IMG/VR virus record: IMGVR_UViG_3300022602_002290
Coordinates: 1-61,151 of that record
Reading direction: 5' to 3' (one strand)
DNA: 61,151 nt
Origin: a virus
The position numbers and the translations under genes are program-made. Below, one piece after another: positions 49,251 to 58,575 of the stretch (positions are counted from its first letter, which is position 1; each line of letters begins with the position of its first letter). A model generated the notes under the pieces. It was not told the DNA's origin. It saw only the letters and a program-made list of their open reading frames with translations, and made no database searches.

Positions 49251-49938
49251 TAATATTTTTAGTAAGTTTCTCATATGTTTCCTTCAACCATTCGTAATCA
49301 TTAATCTTTAATAGTGCATCCGGATCATCTTTATTTACGGACCCGTATTCACGTCCTGCAACAGCACCCATATATCCTTGTGCGCCAAATGGTTCTGTTT
49401 CATTTAATGAACACCATGCGTTCAATCTCTGTTCGCTTTCGGCAGTAATTTGTCCATCGATTACCTTGCTAGATAATTTAACGCACTCTCTAAATGCTGA
49501 ACGCCATGCACTGAACGGATCTGTATTAAAGGCTGTAACGTTGCTGATTTCCGGCATAGCTTTAAACAATTTACTAATGCTGGTTGTCATGTCGGGCTTA
49601 GACAAATCCATTTCTATTGTAAGTTTCTTTGGTAGTAACTTAACTCCACCGTAACCATATTCTAGATTATTAAGCGGGTTTCGACTGCGCCACACATGCA
49701 CACATTCTAAATCCCATTCAGGAACTTTGTAATCAAAGTTGAACGAGTCTAATATTTGTGCATCACCGTCTACTACCCAAAACATTTCAGTAAAGCTCAT
49801 ACGTGCGGCTTTGATGTGCGCTTGATGTATGCCTTTAACATCTTTTACACGTTTAGCTAATGGGAACCGTGCCTTAACACGCTGATAGTTTTCTTCAGCA
49901 TTAGGTTCTTCATAACTGATAAAAATTAAATCATACAC
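49228..49938 (-). CDS. GT-A-like glycosyltransferase
   Basis: 236 residues. LIFISYEEPNAEENYQRVKAR opens like a GT-A fold (cited as FISYEEPNAE, about 6-15), and MFWVVDGDAQIL (about 52-63) supplies a DGD metal/nucleotide-sugar motif. AFNTDPFSAWRSAFRECVKL is shared with the next gene, which makes them paralogs. The acceptor is unknown; it may act on the same glycan as the carbamoyltransferase. Confidence 0.65.
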   Translation of the reverse strand: MYDLIFISYEEPNAEENYQRVKARFPLAKRVKDVKGIHQAHIKAARMSFTEMFWVVDGDAQILDSFNFDYKVPEWDLECVHVWRSRNPLNNLEYGYGGVKLLPKKLTIEMDLSKPDMTTSISKLFKAMPEISNVTAFNTDPFSAWRSAFRECVKLSSKVIDGQITAESEQRLNAWCSLNETEPFGAQGYMGAVAGREYGSVNKDDPDALLKINDYEWLKETYEKLTKNINESTALV

Positions 49939-50806
49939 GATTGAGCCTGTAAAATTCTTCGAATAGATCTACCATATTTTCGCTTTGTGCAGGATCTATT
50001 AATTGCAATTTTCCTTCAAAGAAGTTTTGTAGTTTCTTTCCATAATAGTCGCATGCGTATTCAACGTCATCACCAATAGTATTAAATTCTTCTTTGAGTA
50101 AATCAAAATCTCTGACTCTGGTTATATCCCAATCTGTTAACATAGTTTGATAACAGCCTTGTCTTGCACCTGCAATAGCCCAGAGACCGTTTTCTATATG
50201 ACTGCCTACTGTTAGCCATATTTTAAGTCTAAAAAGATTTTCCCACCAAATAGCTTCCCTAGCAGTATCTCCTTTGCAACGGATACCACGATCTAAACAC
50301 ATCTTAACACCTTCGCGGAATCCGGCACGCCATGCCTGATAAGGTGTTTTATTAATATGAGTTACTGAATAGCTTTTGGCTAACGGAATGTAACCTGACT
50401 CCCAACAGAAGTCTACATCGTTCTTACCAACTTCTGCGGCTTCGTGTGTACGCATATTCCATATGAACTCTCTGCGCCACGCTTTAAGGCTACCGTTACC
50501 GTAACGTAGTCCGTTAATAATATTTTTGCCTGGCCAACTGAATGCCTGTGCATTAGCATAAACATCTGTATCAATTTCTAAATCTAAAAAACTTTCGTCA
50601 ATGACATTGTCTGCATCTACAGTGACTAACCATTCTGTTTCGCTAATATCAGCCGCGGCTTTATGACAAGCGTCACTGCCCTTAACTCCGTGAACACGTT
50701 TTACCCAGGGAGCGATAGCTGACAGTTTTGCAAAGTTCATTTCGGCATTAGGTTCATCATAGCTGATAAACACCATATCGATTTCGTTAATTTTTAGTAA
50801 TGGCAT
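49931..50806 (-). CDS. GT-A-like glycosyltransferase
   Basis: 291 residues. MVFISYDEPNAEMNFAKL, GVKGSDACHKAA and EWLVTVDADNVID (a DAD motif near 62-64) are the recognisable elements of the fold. TPYQAWRAGFREGVKMC matches the neighbouring protein. It is about 55 residues longer at the C-terminus. The two starts and stops overlap by eight bases. The sugar donor cannot be told from the sequence. Confidence 0.65.
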   Translation of the reverse strand: MPLLKINEIDMVFISYDEPNAEMNFAKLSAIAPWVKRVHGVKGSDACHKAAADISETEWLVTVDADNVIDESFLDLEIDTDVYANAQAFSWPGKNIINGLRYGNGSLKAWRREFIWNMRTHEAAEVGKNDVDFCWESGYIPLAKSYSVTHINKTPYQAWRAGFREGVKMCLDRGIRCKGDTAREAIWWENLFRLKIWLTVGSHIENGLWAIAGARQGCYQTMLTDWDITRVRDFDLLKEEFNTIGDDVEYACDYYGKKLQNFFEGKLQLIDPAQSENMVDLFEEFYRLNRV

Positions 50807-51347
50807 AAACTGATATATCCTTGGGTCCTGTGTAATCTAGTTCAATTGGCCGACCTTCCAGGAAATTGTCTAACTCAACTGTATAACTTGCATACAGGAA
50901 ATAAGGGTTACCTTTTTGAGTGACTTGTAAATTATACTGCTTTCCCTTGACCAAAGTCAACCTATCTATGTTTTCCTGATTGGTTAATGCACCAAAATAA
51001 TTTTTATCGTAGTTGAGAGTTAATCGGTTATCTTTTAGATTTACCATAATACAGCAATCAGCTATGAAATTCTCGTATGGGTTTATTACTTTAAGAGTTT
51101 CATTATCGTCATTCTTTACCACTCGAGAATGTGCTATTTTCTTTTTCCTAAAACCCGTAACTTCGTTGTTTTCTATGATAGGATAATAGTCTGCAAGATT
51201 TTTAAATTCTACAAAGAATGGCTCTATCAATTTCCAATCAACTGCCTTGACTGTGTATCCAGATTCTTCCTGAACGTGCAGTCCTGCAGAATGTATATTC
51301 AAGGAAGACGAGTCAAATTTTACAAAATGTCTTTGTATTTGTTCCAT
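50787..51347 (-). CDS. beta-rich protein, unknown
   Basis: 186 residues, no family recognised. The alternating short strands (RLTLNYDKNYFGAL, LVKGKQYNLQVTQKGNPYF, YTVELDNFLEGR) suggest an all-beta domain like those of phage fibres or adhesins. It sits within the glycosyltransferase run with overlaps on both sides (20 and 28 bases), so it may be the acceptor protein or a structural partner; this is speculation. Confidence 0.5.
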   Translation of the reverse strand: MEQIQRHFVKFDSSSLNIHSAGLHVQEESGYTVKAVDWKLIEPFFVEFKNLADYYPIIENNEVTGFRKKKIAHSRVVKNDDNETLKVINPYENFIADCCIMVNLKDNRLTLNYDKNYFGALTNQENIDRLTLVKGKQYNLQVTQKGNPYFLYASYTVELDNFLEGRPIELDYTGPKDISVYAITKN

Positions 51348-52180
51348 ACTTTATCTTCCAATAGGTTAATTAGTGCATCAGAAATTAAATCTTTCTTTGT
51401 GTAATGCAAAATATCTTGTTGTACAAAAGGACCTAGCCTTACATTAAAATCTTTGTCATAGTAAAACGGAATGTGTTCAGTCCAATCGTCACTTAGTCCA
51501 ACCCCTTGTGATTTTGGTTTCATATGTGTAAATCTAGGAAACGGCAATTTAGGGTTACTTATGTCTTCAACTATGTCTAGCATCTTTGCGGCTAATGCGC
51601 ATGCTTCGTCAGTAGGTATACTTTCAAACTTGCAATTGATCAATTGATCCTTCCAAGTTTCTGGAAAGTCTGTGAGTGCTCTTAGCACATCAAAAAACTT
51701 AGTCGTTTCTCTGCTTTGTTTAAAATACAACCATCCTGAATAAAAGTCTGGAAGATTATTATCAACAAACACTTTGCGATAATACTTGTCCTCCATTGTA
51801 GTATTGCGAAATGTCATAGGACGAGTAGCGCACCAAAGATCATGCTTCTGCATGTGTGGCCACCAATGGCTAACATCATTAAGGAATAAGAAGTCTCCGT
51901 CGATAAACACAGTTTCTTCATAGGGAGTTAGTTCGTATGCACGTGAACGGCAGTTCATTCCCTTAGGACCTTCGTAATCTATTATATTATCAAATACCCA
52001 AGACAATTTTAAATTTTGTGCGTTGCGTACTTGATTGGTCGCAATTGATACTGAATTAAATCCATCTGGTTGTGTTAATTTAATAGTAAGAGCTGTGACA
52101 TAAGCCAGTCTAAGATAATCTGACTGTTTTGTAGGAAGTGCTATCATAAAATAGCCGCTAGGTAATCTTTTTTCAATCAT
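51320..52180 (-). CDS. GT8-like glycosyltransferase
   Basis: 286 residues. YFMIALPTKQSDYLRLAYVTALTIK begins as GT-A enzymes of the nucleotide-diphospho-sugar superfamily do (cited as LAYVTALTIK), EETVFIDGDFLFL holds the DGD motif (93-95 region), and DILHYTKKD near the end may provide the second metal ligand. A tryptophan-rich segment lies between. It is a paralog of the next gene. Confidence 0.65.
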   Translation of the reverse strand: MIEKRLPSGYFMIALPTKQSDYLRLAYVTALTIKLTQPDGFNSVSIATNQVRNAQNLKLSWVFDNIIDYEGPKGMNCRSRAYELTPYEETVFIDGDFLFLNDVSHWWPHMQKHDLWCATRPMTFRNTTMEDKYYRKVFVDNNLPDFYSGWLYFKQSRETTKFFDVLRALTDFPETWKDQLINCKFESIPTDEACALAAKMLDIVEDISNPKLPFPRFTHMKPKSQGVGLSDDWTEHIPFYYDKDFNVRLGPFVQQDILHYTKKDLISDALINLLEDKVWNKYKDIL

Positions 52181-52970
52181 TGGCCAACTCCGATAATTTA
52201 TCTAGGTTTGCCAACAGATCAAATTTATTCATCATATGAACATCTTGATCTTTAGTCTTTATTAAAAAATTTTCTATTCCTACTACCCATGCAAGATTAT
52301 CTTTGCTCACTTTGATTAAATTATCTTGATCATTAAAAAATACAGGACTAGGCAATGCTGTGTAGAAATCATTCATAGTGTGGCATGCAATGGTAAATGC
52401 ATAATCATTTCTAAATCTTCTTGTATCAAATTTATACAAAGCTCCATACCATTGCCAATTTTCTTTGATATGATCTACTAAGTTAAACAATGCTTCTACT
52501 TCTGGAGTCTTATTAAAAATTATGTTTGTTGCCCATAGCATATCTAAACTTGCAGGATCAAATCGTACATGACTTCCTTGTCTAGTAGGATGTAGATCTT
52601 TCATGCTTTCGCATATCATAAAATCATAATTGCTATCAAGGTATTCTTTCAATCTAGAGCTAAAGACTAAGAAATCGCTGTCAATTACTAATGTTCTATC
52701 ATATGGGGTTAGATGATATACAGAATTTCTATTGCCATTTTTAAAAGATATTTCTTTGCCAGCAAGTATTCTTTTGTTGCCAGAATCTGTGTTATCGGAA
52801 TAGACTACTGATTCAAATACGCCAATGTCAATAGCAGAAGCAGTAGCGGCATCTGTAATCAATGTTACAGGAATGCCAAGATGCTTCTTAACTAATCGTG
52901 CAGATAGAACTGCTTGTGGGCCATAGGCTATATCGCCATCATAGGCAAAAATTACGCAACCACATGTCAT
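52173..52970 (-). CDS. GT8-like glycosyltransferase
   Basis: 265 residues. CGCVIFAYDGDIAYGPQAV is the first strand and loop, DRTLVIDSDFLVFS carries the DSD motif, and QDVHMMNKFDLLA the distal histidine region. It shows the same order of elements as the protein at 51320 and overlaps it by eight bases. Probably cytoplasmic. The substrate is not known. Confidence 0.65.
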   Translation of the reverse strand: MTCGCVIFAYDGDIAYGPQAVLSARLVKKHLGIPVTLITDAATASAIDIGVFESVVYSDNTDSGNKRILAGKEISFKNGNRNSVYHLTPYDRTLVIDSDFLVFSSRLKEYLDSNYDFMICESMKDLHPTRQGSHVRFDPASLDMLWATNIIFNKTPEVEALFNLVDHIKENWQWYGALYKFDTRRFRNDYAFTIACHTMNDFYTALPSPVFFNDQDNLIKVSKDNLAWVVGIENFLIKTKDQDVHMMNKFDLLANLDKLSELAND

Positions 52971-53308
52971 AGGTCCACCAATTTTGCCGCTGTTCTTTTT
53001 TGTTTGATTTGATTGTAGTCTGTTAGGTATCTATTAGTAACTTCAAAGTAAGTACCAAGTACCCTAGCCTGGAAGGCTTCCAGATCTTCTATGTCTACAG
53101 GATAGCCATTATCATCTAATATAACAGCTGATCCGTAGTCTTTGATTGCATTGATAAAACCAATTAAGTTTCTATCAACTGTAAACATGCCGCCGTTAAA
53201 AGCTATAACGAGTTCAGCTTGTGCTTTGTCTTTTAGTCTCTGTCTTTCTACGCCTAATGCTTGTCTGTAATTAGCATGTTCTAGTGCTTTTATCAGTCTA
53301 TCGTCCAT
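52967..53308 (-). CDS. small conserved phage protein, unknown
   Basis: 113 residues. ERQRLKDKAQAELVIAFNGGMF followed by DRNLIGFINAI and DDNGYPVDIEDLEAFQARV recalls a small protein often found beside virion genes in T4-like marine phages, with no known function. Quoted in parts: LKDKAQAELVIAFNGG at 26-41. It lies ten bases after the giant protein's stop and its own stop overlaps the next start as ATGA, so it links the fibre and glycosyltransferase blocks in one transcript. Confidence 0.6.
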   Translation of the reverse strand: MDDRLIKALEHANYRQALGVERQRLKDKAQAELVIAFNGGMFTVDRNLIGFINAIKDYGSAVILDDNGYPVDIEDLEAFQARVLGTYFEVTNRYLTDYNQIKQKRTAAKLVDL

Positions 53309-53318
53309 TTTCTACCTT

Positions 53319-56300
53319 TTAAGATGATGGAACTACTCCAGGATATCCAGGTGTGTAAGTATATGAACCATCTAAGTAATTATACCCGTGCGTCTGGGTG
53401 GTAGAAAAATTGAAAGGATAATTTGTAGTCATCGACACTCCTGGAATTCCCGACGAAGTTGCGTTTGACCCACCCTGTCCTGAATATTGATTTACCAATC
53501 CGATGATAACAATTAACGATTGTGCCTGGAATAGATTTGAATTGTCAAGGCCAACGTAGAAATCAAAATAGTTAGATGTATAATTTGCATCTGCTTCTGT
53601 GACTACAGCCGATTTGGTAATTCCAGGATTAGCAATAGGATCAGGATTGACCAACATACTACCACCGTAGACACCGTTTGTAAATCCGAGACTTGCACTA
53701 TAGCTAGGATTGTTATTGGTTTGATAGAATCTATCTTTAGTAAGCACTAGGGTTCCTACTCCAGTCAGCATATCATACCACGATTGGTTGAGTGCGTTCT
53801 GTGGATTTGGAGAAAAACTAAAACTCCAAGTTATAGAACCGCCACCGTTCCAGAAACTTCTAAATGCTGTATTGCTACCAAAATCTACTTGATAATGATA
53901 TCCATATACGCTATTAAACGCTACTTGAGTATGTCCTGTCCATGTTTGTGATGTTAGATGTGAAGGAGATGCTGTTGAACGGTTTGAATATACATAATCA
54001 ATTTGTGTTGATAATCTAGCATAATCATCATTAGTGATCAATTGATGTGCATCTCTAGTTCCGTCATTGTAATTAGAATTAGATATGTGTGATAGACAAA
54101 CATTTATGTCATTCGCTAACTGATCATATTCTGTTCCATAAATATCCCCGCTCGGTGACGATCTTTGTGAAACAGATGAACTTTGAATAAGTGAAGGTAC
54201 ACCCCAACCTAAATCAACTGTATTAGAATCAGGATTGCCTAATATTGAAGCTACTTTAGCCTGTAGTGTATTCCACTGTTGGTGTGTAACTACTACGTTC
54301 TGTAGTCCTACTCCGCCTCCTCCGCTTGCCGCTTGTACCGCTAGATTGAATGTAGCAGATACTGATTTTCCTGAAGCGTCTGTTCCTGTAACAGTATATA
54401 CTGTGGTCTGAGAACTTGATGCCGGAGTACCACTTACAGATCCAGTACTTGATGAAAAGTTTAAACCTGATGGAAGACTTGGACTGATACTAAAAGATAT
54501 TGATCCAGAGCCCTGACTAAATGAAACAGGGATAAACGGAGTTATTGCGGTGCCCGCTGTGATAGTCTTAGATGCAACGTTAACTGTTGATAAAATTGCA
54601 AAAGCTCGTCGAGCAAGATCTCCAAGATACACAACGATTGGATATTGTAAGTTGTGGTTAGGATAACTAGGATTCTCAACAAATGATCCTTGTGCCACAG
54701 CTTCTACCAAAACTCTACTGTTTCCTAATTCTGCTTGTAGTGTATTATAGAAAGGAACCTGTAGGCTAGGAACAACTAAAGTATCGTTTGGATTGTAATA
54801 AATCCAGAATTTTAAGTTAGAGTTATAAACTGCTGAATGCCAAGGTCCTGGACTTGATATACTTCCATATTGCCAGCGAGGACTGATTGCTTTTTCCTGT
54901 GCTTCTGAAGGAGATGCTGTTACCCCATTTATATAATTCTTTAATATATTTTGAGCTACAGTAGTAACGGTAGGATCAGTGTTTGCAATGATATCTGCAT
55001 CTTGTGGACCAACTACAGGAGCAACGCCGTTCCTTGGGTAGTGTCCAGTTGTATAAAGATATTGTTGTACAGCAAATGAAGAAAGATGTCCACCTGCGCT
55101 TGCACCTGATACAAGTAAGCCGTATGTAAGTACTGCATTATACACACCTACCCATAGTCCAGCACCACCGCCAACCATCATAAGGCCTAATACTGTTTCT
55201 ACGTCATTTACGTTAGCTGGAAAATAGTTGTTAGATGATCCGCCTGCTTTTGTGTAGTTGTTGTAATCATTTATATCTCCAGCCCCCGATACTCCTTGTC
55301 CGGTATTTGAATTAGCTAATCTATAATCCATGGCTACAATATAGTAACCTAATTTGGCCATAGAATTCATCTGGTGTTCGTCATTGATCCAATAGCCGCC
55401 CTGTGATGTTGTATATCCGTGACTAGATTTAGAACCTCCTGTCCAGCCGCCACCGTGTATCCAAAGTATAACACCCTTGGGGGTTCCACTAGGAACATAA
55501 ATGTCTACTGTCTGTTGCGGATCTGATCCGTAAGATACTTCATATGTAGCTGTGTAGTTTTGCGCCGCTATAACTTGTAAACTAAAATTAGCTGATGATG
55601 CACTACCGTTTCCATCTGTAACTGTAACGGTATACGAAGTGTTACCCATGGTGCTTGCAGGAGTACCTGTGATTTCTCCTGTAGCACTATTCATGGACAT
55701 ACCATTAGACACGGTAATCGGTGAATCTGCACTTCCTATGTTTGCAGAATAACCTGGCTGTATGAGCCATGTGCTGTAGGTAGCATCAGTTGGAGATGCC
55801 AACCAAGTAGGAGCAGTCAATCCACCACCAAAGATATTATCACCGATACCCCATCCTGTAGCTCCTGACACTACATGAAAATATGCAGATGTAAGATTTC
55901 CTGGTATGGCTTCTACCCAACCCGTAGCGGAGATACCTGCAGGTAACTGTGTGTTTAGTGTATAAGTTAATGCTCCAAATCCTCCACTACCTGTAACGGG
56001 TGTAAACGCAGTATTGACTCCGGCTGTGACTACTGTTGATGATTGAGCAACAGTGGCTGTAGGAAGACTTGGAAACAATGCATAAAGAACTTTGTTGTTG
56101 CCACCTTGTATACTAGAATAGTCAAAGTTGTTATAGATAAATTGATTGTTGATCATTTGCCCACCTTTTGCATTGGTGGTCATGTAAGAAAGAGCGGCCG
56201 CCTGTTGTGCTGTTGGAAATGCTTCTAGCAAACATGCGATAACACCAGTTACTTGAGGAGTAGCCTGAGAGGTACCATTAACTTTACCTATATAGTAACT

Positions 56301-57707
56301 GCTGTTTCGTGAATCAGCAACACCTTGGGGATATCCTTCGTATGATAGTCCGGCTTGTGTACTAAAGGCACCTGTGATGTTAAATCCTGGAGAATATAAA
56401 TCTACACGAGGACCGCAGTTACTAAAAAAAGCTTTGGCAGTATTATACTGTGCAGATATCGCACCAACACAGATAACTCCGTTAGTAGCGGCTGGATCTG
56501 CTCCTCTGTTATAATAATATGTTCCTCCAGAAGTATTGATAGCGTTATTATAATTAATATCTGTTCCACTGGCTGAATCTAATGCCATATAAGAACCGTT
56601 GTTACCTGCGGCGGCAACTACAATAACTCCGGCAGTGATAAGATCTTGTATCTGAGATTCTATAGCTAGATATCTAAACGGAACAACACAGTTCGCTCCA
56701 TCAAAACAAGGAACTCCATACTGTGCAATAGCAACTGCTGTAAATCCTCCTGCGGGTGCAGTATATGTTGTGCCTTGATAAACAACGCTGGTTATGCTAG
56801 ATAAAGGAATAGTCGATTGATATTGCCAGCTATTGGTACAGACTGTGGGATTACGTATTCCTGTAGCAGGGTTAATGGGTTTATTTTGATGCCAGTATCT
56901 AACATATTCTAAAAAATAACTGTTAATAAATGCTGTTGGACCTGTAAAACTAAATGGATTGCTATCAGCAAACCCAAATCCTATATTATATATGTTAGCA
57001 CTTCGTGCCCAACCTTGAGTATTACCTGCACAACTAGATGCAACGTGTGTACCGTGATTGTTGTTGGCTTCGAGACTAGGACTTATAGCCGCGGCCGCTG
57101 ATCCACCATAAGGAGTGTATACATAAGTTCCATTAGCTGTTCCAAATAAGGCATTGTTGTATGCAAGCCAGTTGATTTGATTATATCTGCTTCCACCTGA
57201 TCCGTCTGGATTTACAGCAAATTCGGGATGTGCAGGATCAGCATGTCCGTCAACAACTACGATATCAACATTTTCTCCGCTGTAAGGAACTGTAATAGAG
57301 GCAGTGACATCATATAGTTGAATAGGACTATCATCGCCCCAATCAAATCGGTTTTGTCCTTCTAACACTTGTAATAGTGCCCAGTTTATGTCTGTCGATG
57401 CTTGAGAATCGTTTTTACTAAAGTGATTGCTGGTTTGGGTATAGCTGTAACCGCAATGGGCAGGAATAAGTCCCAGGTCTTGCCATGTTCTAGTTACTTC
57501 CCATACTCGTGGATCTTGCTTTATCAACTCTGCTTCTTCGTCAGTCATCATGTAGTGTGTATTACGACTGGTAAGAGGATTTATATTACATTCTACAGCT
57601 CTCTGCGGAACACATTCACTTCCGCCTGCGTTAATGATTTCGTCATGCAGACTTGCTTTGTCTTCAAATTTGTTTACTATTACGATATATTCTTTTAAAT
57701 CGCTCAT
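53319..57707 (-). CDS. giant virion-type protein: subtilisin + esterase + fibre domain
   Basis: 1,462 residues. Residues 1-110 look like a propeptide or head-binding part. Residues 145-545 are a subtilisin-type S8 protease with an intact site: D153 (VVDGH), H218 (NNHGTH), N369 (AAGNNG) and S480 (NGTSQATP). Putative Ig (He_PIG-like) segments follow at about 550-715 and 1040-1125. Between them, about 720-1035 is an alpha/beta-hydrolase with HGGG (751-754), S870 in GASAGG, D975 and H1018. The last 320 residues match the two fibre-type proteins downstream in the map. It probably digests a surface protein and de-esterifies a glycan on the host. AAGGAA precedes the ATG. Confidence 0.85.
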   Translation of the reverse strand: MSDLKEYIVIVNKFEDKASLHDEIINAGGSECVPQRAVECNINPLTSRNTHYMMTDEEAELIKQDPRVWEVTRTWQDLGLIPAHCGYSYTQTSNHFSKNDSQASTDINWALLQVLEGQNRFDWGDDSPIQLYDVTASITVPYSGENVDIVVVDGHADPAHPEFAVNPDGSGGSRYNQINWLAYNNALFGTANGTYVYTPYGGSAAAAISPSLEANNNHGTHVASSCAGNTQGWARSANIYNIGFGFADSNPFSFTGPTAFINSYFLEYVRYWHQNKPINPATGIRNPTVCTNSWQYQSTIPLSSITSVVYQGTTYTAPAGGFTAVAIAQYGVPCFDGANCVVPFRYLAIESQIQDLITAGVIVVAAAGNNGSYMALDSASGTDINYNNAINTSGGTYYYNRGADPAATNGVICVGAISAQYNTAKAFFSNCGPRVDLYSPGFNITGAFSTQAGLSYEGYPQGVADSRNSSYYIGKVNGTSQATPQVTGVIACLLEAFPTAQQAAALSYMTTNAKGGQMINNQFIYNNFDYSSIQGGNNKVLYALFPSLPTATVAQSSTVVTAGVNTAFTPVTGSGGFGALTYTLNTQLPAGISATGWVEAIPGNLTSAYFHVVSGATGWGIGDNIFGGGLTAPTWLASPTDATYSTWLIQPGYSANIGSADSPITVSNGMSMNSATGEITGTPASTMGNTSYTVTVTDGNGSASSANFSLQVIAAQNYTATYEVSYGSDPQQTVDIYVPSGTPKGVILWIHGGGWTGGSKSSHGYTTSQGGYWINDEHQMNSMAKLGYYIVAMDYRLANSNTGQGVSGAGDINDYNNYTKAGGSSNNYFPANVNDVETVLGLMMVGGGAGLWVGVYNAVLTYGLLVSGASAGGHLSSFAVQQYLYTTGHYPRNGVAPVVGPQDADIIANTDPTVTTVAQNILKNYINGVTASPSEAQEKAISPRWQYGSISSPGPWHSAVYNSNLKFWIYYNPNDTLVVPSLQVPFYNTLQAELGNSRVLVEAVAQGSFVENPSYPNHNLQYPIVVYLGDLARRAFAILSTVNVASKTITAGTAITPFIPVSFSQGSGSISFSISPSLPSGLNFSSSTGSVSGTPASSSQTTVYTVTGTDASGKSVSATFNLAVQAASGGGGVGLQNVVVTHQQWNTLQAKVASILGNPDSNTVDLGWGVPSLIQSSSVSQRSSPSGDIYGTEYDQLANDINVCLSHISNSNYNDGTRDAHQLITNDDYARLSTQIDYVYSNRSTASPSHLTSQTWTGHTQVAFNSVYGYHYQVDFGSNTAFRSFWNGGGSITWSFSFSPNPQNALNQSWYDMLTGVGTLVLTKDRFYQTNNNPSYSASLGFTNGVYGGSMLVNPDPIANPGITKSAVVTEADANYTSNYFDFYVGLDNSNLFQAQSLIVIIGLVNQYSGQGGSNATSSGIPGVSMTTNYPFNFSTTQTHGYNYLDGSYTYTPGYPGVVPSS

Positions 57708-57715
57708 ATTATTCC

Positions 57716-58564
57716 TTAGGATTGGGATTGGCTGGCTACATTTAGTGATTGGATGGGGTTACCAAATGGATATCTTTGTGTAACCACCAGTCTAGCTTGG
57801 CCATCAACATAATCATAACCTCCGGCTATTCCTGCATGTGCATCTTGCAATATGATTGACATCTGCAATTGAGTACCATTAGTGTTGAATTGAATTTGTA
57901 GATAATTTGCGGTATAATTAGTGTCTTGGTTGTACAACTGGAAATATGTAGTTGGTGTTGTATTAAATCCGTTAAGTGGTCCAACGTTGCCTCCCGGGTA
58001 TGTACCAGACCATGTTTGTCCTTGTTGTCCTATAGATGTTGGAAGAACATAAAAGGCCCCCATGTTCGCAAACAGATCAACCCATGATTGGGATTGAGAA
58101 CTACCGCTACTTATCCCTGATAAATTGATGTAGAATCCGCCACCTGCGTTCCAAAATTGATTGTATGAAGCGAAAGAACTCCAGTTTATATTGTAATTGG
58201 CAATGTAATAATTTTGCCACGGACTAAATGTCTGATAGCCGGAATCATAAAGCGTGTTCTGAGTATATTGTGTAGATGCAATAGAATATTGATTGGTATT
58301 GATATAGGTTACAGCCGCTGAAGCATTTGTTAAGTTTGCTTGGGTTATTCTAGTGCCTGTAACCACTGTTGACAAACTTGAATTAGATCCAGTAATGTGA
58401 GTATAGCATTTATTAATATCAGCTACTAACGCATTCCAGTCAGCATGATTTACTGTGTTGCCTGTTGCAACAGCATAGCTAGAGTGTGTTTGGCCCCACC
58501 CTGTTAGAACTCCTTGTACAGAGCTTACTAACGGATTCCAATCTGAGTGTGAAATTTGTGACAT
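57716..58564 (-). CDS. fibre-type virion protein (DWN repeat)
   Basis: 282 residues. It has two copies of a short helical repeat, SHSDWNPLVSSVQGVL and NHADWNALVADINKCY, then a beta-rich domain with NQFWNAGGGFYINLSG, SWVDLFANMGAFYV and TNYTANYLQIQFN. The same blocks appear in the C-terminal 320 residues of the giant protein and in the next gene. Proteins with this pattern are virion structural components in T4-like cyanophages. It lies nine bases from the giant gene. It probably assembles into the same appendage. Confidence 0.7.
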   Translation of the reverse strand: MSQISHSDWNPLVSSVQGVLTGWGQTHSSYAVATGNTVNHADWNALVADINKCYTHITGSNSSLSTVVTGTRITQANLTNASAAVTYINTNQYSIASTQYTQNTLYDSGYQTFSPWQNYYIANYNINWSSFASYNQFWNAGGGFYINLSGISSGSSQSQSWVDLFANMGAFYVLPTSIGQQGQTWSGTYPGGNVGPLNGFNTTPTTYFQLYNQDTNYTANYLQIQFNTNGTQLQMSIILQDAHAGIAGGYDYVDGQARLVVTQRYPFGNPIQSLNVASQSQS

Positions 58565-58575
58565 GTGTTATCCTA

